This document shows, piece by piece, positions 49,013 through 53,907 of a stretch of DNA of 53,907 bases. The DNA comes from an uncultured Lentisphaeria bacterium (GTDB taxonomy: Bacteria > Verrucomicrobiota > Lentisphaeria > Victivallales > UBA1829). Both the position numbers and the translations under genes were made by a program. A model generated the notes under the pieces. That model had not been told where the DNA came from and did not search any database. It saw only the letters and a list, made by a program, of their open reading frames with translations. The stretch is taken from the NCBI GenBank assembly GCA_905197955.1, contig CAJKAR010000032.1, positions 1 to 53,907 on the forward strand, given 5' to 3'. Position 1 is the first letter of the stretch. Every line of letters starts with the position of its first letter.

Positions 49013-51856
49013 ATGTCGTTTTTCAGGACTCTTTTCAGAAGCCGCCGGTTCAGGATCTTTCTGATCTGGGCTGCGGGATGCCTTCTGGCGCTGGGAATCG
49101 CGGATTACCGCTGGGAGACTCATGGCGTGCCGGAGGCCTTGGTCCGGATGATTCAGAGGGAATTCGCTGCGCATGGTTTGCGGTTCGAGGCTGGTGAGAT
49201 CCGGGCAGGAGTCTGCGGAGGAATTGTCCTGCGGGATCTGACGGTGGATGGCGGAAGAGAGCTGCCTTCTCTTGCCGCCGCGGAGCTGCGGATGGATATT
49301 TCGCCGTCAAAATTCTTCCAGGGAATTTTTCTACCTGTGACATTTGAACTGAAGCATGGGACGGTGTCGTTTCCTCTGTTTCCGGAGTATGGCGAGGAGG
49401 CCGCGTGCGATAATCTTGTCATTTCCGGGGTGAATGCCTCCGTGACGGGGGAACCGGGGCTGCTCAGGGTCCGCAGAGCGGAAGGGGCTCTGAACGGCAT
49501 TCGATTCTCCATGACCGGATCGATTGATAATCTGCTGCACTATTCCGGACTGCGGGGAATGGAATCTGTTCGGGGACTCTTTGCGGCGGAGAAGCGGTCA
49601 GGCGGCGGAGAGGAGACGGTTGTCCGCGAGAGGACAACACAGTATGTCGGTTTCCTGAAAAGAATTCCTCTGGAATTGCGGCGCAAGGCTCTGTATGCGA
49701 TTCAGCGCATGAATGAAAAGCGCTTTGCCCTGACTCCCGCCTGCCGGCTGGATTTTCATATCGATATTACAGATTTTGAAAAGTGTCTGGCGAATGCCTC
49801 GCTCCGGATTCCGGCGTTTTCCTATGGGAATCTGAAAATAGAATCCATCGAGGAGAGGATGGTGCTGAAGAACGGGATCCTTTCGCTGGAGAACGTGCGT
49901 GTGGTGCTGCCGGATGGTTCGGCAATTGACGCGCGGGGTGTTTATGATGGAAGCGGACGGGTTGCTCATGGCAGCGTGAAAGGACGGTGTCATCTGGAAG
50001 ACATCCTTCTGTTTCTGGATGATTCTCTTCGGGATGGAATCGCAAAGCATGTCCGTTATGCCGGCGAGGATGTGACTTTTGAGGGCGTGCTGGATCGCTT
50101 CAATCCTTCCGGGGGAGTGCTTGCCGGGTCTCTGCATTTTTTTCTGCCGCATATTGTCATTGCCGGAGTGGAGCTGTCGAATGCGTCGGCGACGGTCCGG
50201 ACCGAGGGCGATGTCCTGAGCGGAACGCTGCACTCCGCCGACCTGATGGGCGGAGGCTCCCTTTCCGGCCGCTTTCAGGTGAAGGACGGACGTTTTTCCA
50301 GCGAGCTGAACGGACGGGTGCTGCCGGCGGAGATGAGACATTTCCTTTCCGGCGATGTTGCGGATTTCATTTATTCCAACATCCGCTTCCGGGATGCGAA
50401 ATCACTGGTTTCGTTTTCCGGTTCTCTGAACAGTTCGGTCAGGGATATCCGGGCGCTGTCCGGCCGGTTCCAGATCCGGATTCCGGAGCTGCGCGTAAAG
50501 AGTGTTCCGGTGAAGACGATGAGAGCCGTGCTGGAGTTTAACTCCGGCGGGATCCGAGTCTCCGGCATGGAGGCCGGACTGGCCGACGGAGCAAGAATTT
50601 CCGGAGACCTGTTCTGTCTTCCTTCCGAACATAGCCTTTCTGCGAGTCTGGTCTGTTCCGGATCTCCGCAGAGCATCATTGCCGCGCTGGGCGAGGAACA
50701 TCAGGATTTCGTGAAAAGCCTGACCCGGAATATCGGCTGGCCCTCTGCCGGAAATTATGTCGAAGCCGCCGCGGAACTGCATGTGGATTACGGAAGGAAC
50801 CCTTTCTATTATATGACTGGCAGTATTGTGGGGCGCGATTTTTCCTATCAGCAGATTCCCTTCCGCTACGGCGCGGCGCGTTTTATCATTGATGCGGACA
50901 ACAATCTGATTCTGCCCGATGCCGTTCTGGAAACGAAAGATGGACGGATGTCCGTTTCCGCCACCTATGTTCCCGCCACTCGTTCGGTTCCGTTCCGCAA
51001 TCCATCGGGAAGGTTGAATTTCTCTCTGGTCAGCACGATGGCGGGCAATGACATGATCCGTTCGCTTTATCCGCAATGGAAAAGTGAGTTTATTGATTTT
51101 CCCCATCCGATTAAAGTGGAGTCCACCGGAGTCATCGACTATGAAAATCCCGGGCGGACCCGGTTCGATGCTGTGATTTCCAACGGATTCTGCGAGTGGC
51201 ATCAGATGGGAATTCAGGATATTGATGCAATTCTCAAGTACAAAGGCGGGAGACTCTCCTTCCGGAACGCCTCCGCGAATTTTTCCGGAGGGCGCCTGCT
51301 GATGGATTATCTTTATAACTTCAGAACGAAACGCGGGACGATTGCGGCACGGCTTTCCGGAGCGAACATGCAGAGTGTGCTGGAGAATTTCAGCCGGAAG
51401 AAAACATCGCCGGAGTACCGCAACGGACGTCTTTCCGCGGACTTCCGGGCGCAGATGTCTTACAGTGGAAAGGAGGAACTGCTCCTGAACGGAGATGGAA
51501 GGCTGGAGCTTTCGGGGGACAATTTATGGACGGTTCCCTTGCTTGGGAGTTTCCTTCGGATCATCGGACAGGCGTGGTCGCTGGACAGTTTCGGTTCCAT
51601 TACGAAGGTCTCCTGCGACTACAAACTGATCGGGGACCGGCTCGTTTTCGATCAGCTGAAAAGCGACGGCGGATTCGTTTCGCTCGATGCTTCCGGCTAT
51701 TACCGATGGGCCGACAATCATTTCGATATCCGTGTCCGTGCGGAACTGCTGAAAAGCGCGCTGCCTTTTGACGTGATGTCGCGTCTGCTGACTCCGGTCT
51801 CGTGGATTCTGGACAAGCGTCTCAAGGGCGATTTCAATACCTTCAACTGGGAGTAA
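49013..51856 (+). CDS. AsmA-like envelope protein
   Basis: A 947-residue protein with an N-terminal transmembrane anchor (RIFLIWAAGCLLALGIADY, about 14-32) and a long periplasmic region of repeated beta-strand segments, ending in an AsmA-like C-terminal domain (GDGRLELSGDNLWTVPLLGS, then SVSCDYKLIGDRL-type and LDASGYYRWADNHFDIRV segments). Proteins of the AsmA/TamB/YhdP group are thought to form grooved rods that carry phospholipids between inner and outer membranes. The weak ribosome site (GGA) lies just before ATG. The M32 peptidase gene follows after only five bases. Confidence 0.82.
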   Translation: MSFFRTLFRSRRFRIFLIWAAGCLLALGIADYRWETHGVPEALVRMIQREFAAHGLRFEAGEIRAGVCGGIVLRDLTVDGGRELPSLAAAELRMDISPSKFFQGIFLPVTFELKHGTVSFPLFPEYGEEAACDNLVISGVNASVTGEPGLLRVRRAEGALNGIRFSMTGSIDNLLHYSGLRGMESVRGLFAAEKRSGGGEETVVRERTTQYVGFLKRIPLELRRKALYAIQRMNEKRFALTPACRLDFHIDITDFEKCLANASLRIPAFSYGNLKIESIEERMVLKNGILSLENVRVVLPDGSAIDARGVYDGSGRVAHGSVKGRCHLEDILLFLDDSLRDGIAKHVRYAGEDVTFEGVLDRFNPSGGVLAGSLHFFLPHIVIAGVELSNASATVRTEGDVLSGTLHSADLMGGGSLSGRFQVKDGRFSSELNGRVLPAEMRHFLSGDVADFIYSNIRFRDAKSLVSFSGSLNSSVRDIRALSGRFQIRIPELRVKSVPVKTMRAVLEFNSGGIRVSGMEAGLADGARISGDLFCLPSEHSLSASLVCSGSPQSIIAALGEEHQDFVKSLTRNIGWPSAGNYVEAAAELHVDYGRNPFYYMTGSIVGRDFSYQQIPFRYGAARFIIDADNNLILPDAVLETKDGRMSVSATYVPATRSVPFRNPSGRLNFSLVSTMAGNDMIRSLYPQWKSEFIDFPHPIKVESTGVIDYENPGRTRFDAVISNGFCEWHQMGIQDIDAILKYKGGRLSFRNASANFSGGRLLMDYLYNFRTKRGTIAARLSGANMQSVLENFSRKKTSPEYRNGRLSADFRAQMSYSGKEELLLNGDGRLELSGDNLWTVPLLGSFLRIIGQAWSLDSFGSITKVSCDYKLIGDRLVFDQLKSDGGFVSLDASGYYRWADNHFDIRVRAELLKSALPFDVMSRLLTPVSWILDKRLKGDFNTFNWE

Positions 51857-51861
51857 TCAAA

Positions 51862-53358
51862 ATGGCCGATTCCAAAAACATGAAACGTTTGAAAGAGATT
51901 CTCGGTTCTGCCGCGGATCTCAACGCCGCATCCGCGCTGCTGGACTGGGATATGCGGACCTTTATGCCGCCGGGAGCGATTGAGTCCCGCTCTTTTCAGC
52001 TCGCGACGCTGGAGGAGGCGGAACATGAAAAAATGACTTCCCGCGAACTGGGAAATCTGCTTCGGAAACTGGAACATGAAGTCGAAGATCTCGACCCGGA
52101 TTCCGATGAGTACCGTCTCGTAAAAAAAGTGAAGCGGGAGTACGACAGGGATGTGAAAACTCCGCCCGGATGGGTGCGTCGGAATGCCCAGGCCGTTGCC
52201 TGTGCCGACACTGCATGGGGAAAAGCCCGCGCCGCCGCAGATTTCCGGATTTTTGCTCCGCATCTTCAGAAACTGCTCGATTTGAAACTGGAATATGTCT
52301 CGTTCTTTGAACCGGCGGAGCATCCGTATGACATTCTGCTGGACCGGTTCGATGAAGGAATGACCTGTTCCGTACTGACTCGTCTTTTTTCCCGTTTGAA
52401 GCAGGATCAGGGGGCGATTATCCGCGAGGCTCTGGCAAAGGAGAAGCCGGAGAATGGTTTTTTGAAACGGAAATATCCTGCATCAAAACAGCTTGCCCTG
52501 ACACGTCGGGTGCTGTCGCGGATGGGATACGACTGGAAGTGCGGAAGACAGGATCGCTCGGTGCATCCGTTTACGACTTCGTTCGGCCTGTATGATGTCC
52601 GCATTACGACAAAGGTTGTGGAGGGTAATCCCTTTTCTGCTCTTTTCAGTTCGATTCACGAAGGGGGCCATGCCCTGTACGAGCAGGGAATCAATAAAAA
52701 TTATGCTCGGACTCCTTTTGCGGACGGGGCTTCTTTTTCGGTTCATGAATCGCAGTCCCGGCTCTGGGAGAATCTGGTCGGTCGGTCGCCGGAGTTCTGG
52801 AACTACTGGTTCCCCGTGGTGCGGAAAATGTTTCCCGGAAATCTCGATACGGTTTCGCCCGAAGAGTTCCTCGCCGCTTTGAATACGCCGGAGGCCTCTC
52901 CGATCCGCACCGAAGCCGATGAATTGACTTACAATATGCATATCATTTTGCGTTTCGAACTTGAAAAATCGCTGATCGAAGGTAAAATGAAGGTAACGGA
53001 GCTGGCCGATGCCTGGAATGCCGGAATGAAAGATCTGCTCGGAATCGAAATCCGTAACGATGTGGAGGGGGTTCTTCAGGATATCCACTGGGCAATGGGG
53101 GAATTCGGATATTTCCCGTCTTATGCTCTCGGCAATGTGATTTCCGCTCAGCTCTGGGATGCGGCTTTGAAAGAGGAGCCTGGCATTCCGGATTCGATTG
53201 CGCATGGAGTATATGCGCCGCTTCGTGAATGGCTGCGGAGTCACGTGCATGTGTTCGGGGCTAAATATAATACGGAGGAAATCCTGGATCGGGCGACCGG
53301 GGCATCCGGGCTGGATCCGGAACCGTATTTGAATATGTTGAAAAAGAAATATTGCTGA
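51862..53358 (+). CDS. M32 carboxypeptidase (Taq type)
   Basis: A 498-residue cytoplasmic zinc carboxypeptidase of family M32. The zinc motif is HEGGH (His266, Glu267, His270) in SIHEGGHALYEQG, with the third ligand Glu296 in SVHESQSR. Upstream segments such as RLKEILGSAADLNAASALLDWDMRTFMPPG match the family N-terminus. It removes C-terminal residues from peptides. I chose ATG 51862, preceded by GGGAG; the longer frame overlaps the AsmA-like gene. It is followed by a thioesterase gene 10 bases downstream. Confidence 0.96.
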   Translation: MADSKNMKRLKEILGSAADLNAASALLDWDMRTFMPPGAIESRSFQLATLEEAEHEKMTSRELGNLLRKLEHEVEDLDPDSDEYRLVKKVKREYDRDVKTPPGWVRRNAQAVACADTAWGKARAAADFRIFAPHLQKLLDLKLEYVSFFEPAEHPYDILLDRFDEGMTCSVLTRLFSRLKQDQGAIIREALAKEKPENGFLKRKYPASKQLALTRRVLSRMGYDWKCGRQDRSVHPFTTSFGLYDVRITTKVVEGNPFSALFSSIHEGGHALYEQGINKNYARTPFADGASFSVHESQSRLWENLVGRSPEFWNYWFPVVRKMFPGNLDTVSPEEFLAALNTPEASPIRTEADELTYNMHIILRFELEKSLIEGKMKVTELADAWNAGMKDLLGIEIRNDVEGVLQDIHWAMGEFGYFPSYALGNVISAQLWDAALKEEPGIPDSIAHGVYAPLREWLRSHVHVFGAKYNTEEILDRATGASGLDPEPYLNMLKKKYC

Positions 53359-53368
53359 GGAGAAGAAA

Positions 53369-53779
53369 ATGGCTGATGTCGATTATGAGAAGATCAGAAA
53401 GTTCCTGAATGAAAATGACCATTTCTGCGTCGAAAACGGTATGGTTTTGACCGTGGTGCGCGAAGGATATGCCGAGGCGGAAGTCGAAATCAAGGACTGG
53501 ATGATGAACGGTCTCAATGTCGTTCAGGGCGGAGTGCTCTTCACTCTCTGCGACTTCGCTTTCGCAGGCGCCGCAAATTCCTATGGAAAACCATGCATCG
53601 CCATGTGCGGAAATATCTCGTTTATGCGGCCCGGGCTCGGAACAAAACTCAAGGCTGTGGCTCAGATGGTCAACTGCGGAAGAACTACTTGCGTCTGCGA
53701 TGTTACAATTCATAACGATGCCGGAAAAATTGTCGTCAAGACAACTCTGACCGGTTATTTTATTGAGAAGAAATCGTAA
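53369..53779 (+). CDS. PaaI-type hotdog thioesterase
   Basis: A 136-residue single hotdog domain of the PaaI/4HBT_3 type: NGLNVVQGGVLFTLCDFAFAGAAN carries the Asn/Gln-Gly-Gly helix start and the Asp expected in the active site, with the later strand GNISFMRPGLGTKLKA. It should hydrolyse aryl- or acyl-CoA thioesters. GAGGAG precedes ATG. It is 10 bases after the M32 gene, probably in the same transcript. Beyond it, to the end of the window, I see no further feature. Confidence 0.92.
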   Translation: MADVDYEKIRKFLNENDHFCVENGMVLTVVREGYAEAEVEIKDWMMNGLNVVQGGVLFTLCDFAFAGAANSYGKPCIAMCGNISFMRPGLGTKLKAVAQMVNCGRTTCVCDVTIHNDAGKIVVKTTLTGYFIEKKS

Positions 53780-53907
53780 CAGGTGCCTCATGGGGCTGGG
53801 CGGGTGTTTTTTGTTTGGTTTGAGGAATGGGGGTTTTGTCAGTTCCCGGTGCCGGGAGGTTCGGGTTGGTGGCTTCTCGCCCCCAACACCCCTCGGCAGG
53901 ACCGACG

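Noticed and set aside
1..53907. CRISPR array, tRNA or rRNA genes
   Set aside because: I saw no regularly spaced direct repeats and no cloverleaf or rRNA-like sequence in the gaps I read.

Overview
The window looks like chromosomal DNA of a Lentisphaerota bacterium, probably Victivallis or a close relative. The basis is gene content, not a database match: several prepilin-type proteins with the FTLIELLVVIAIIAILAG signature and a GDGH tail motif, large secreted clan-A glycosidases beside AraC regulators, a GH29 fucosidase, a sugar isomerase/Gfo-Idh-MocA pair, and moderately GC-rich genes separated by AT-rich spacers.

Layout. 1-5.4 kb: accessory DNA on the minus strand with an unknown protein, a GIY-YIG protein, a zinc-ribbon membrane protein, a small TTG-start ORF and a large serine recombinase (LSR1), with several strong hairpins between them. 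5.4-9.7 kb: a VOC protein, an unknown probably all-helical protein, a LysR regulator and an M14 peptidase. 9.7-20.1 kb: one tightly overlapping minus-strand operon of eleven genes for an acyl/polyketide-like lipid: thioesterase, ketosynthase, KS-like partner, B12/radical SAM protein, GT2-DUF2062, LpxL-like acyltransferase, second ketosynthase, chain-length-factor-like partner, acyl carrier protein, condensation-type acyltransferase and AMP-ligase. 20.5-31.7 kb: a prepilin and two paralogous ~1060-residue glycosidases, two AraC regulators, and the isomerase/oxidoreductase pair.

32.1-35.8 kb holds the most striking structure. A second large serine recombinase (LSR2) lies between two halves of one prepilin gene that sit in opposite orientation. 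The 3' part (minus strand) begins exactly at GTGG (32811-32814). The 5' part, with promoter and ribosome site, is on the plus strand and ends at GTGG (34794-34797). Inverting the ~2 kb between the two cores would rebuild an intact prepilin gene like the paralogue next door, and would create an imperfect palindrome resembling a serine-integrase attP directly upstream of LSR2. I read this as a recombinase-bearing invertible promoter/5'-gene switch, currently OFF. This is an inference from one orientation.

36-46.7 kb: a TM2 protein, then a long minus-strand housekeeping run thrS-infC-rpmI-rplT-pheS-pheT-(membrane protein)-der-(release-factor-like)-(FAD oxidoreductase). infC appears to start at an ATC codon. 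47-53.9 kb: GH29 fucosidase, an orphan Nif11-like small protein, an AsmA-like envelope protein, an M32 carboxypeptidase and a hotdog thioesterase. I saw no rRNA, tRNA or CRISPR array.
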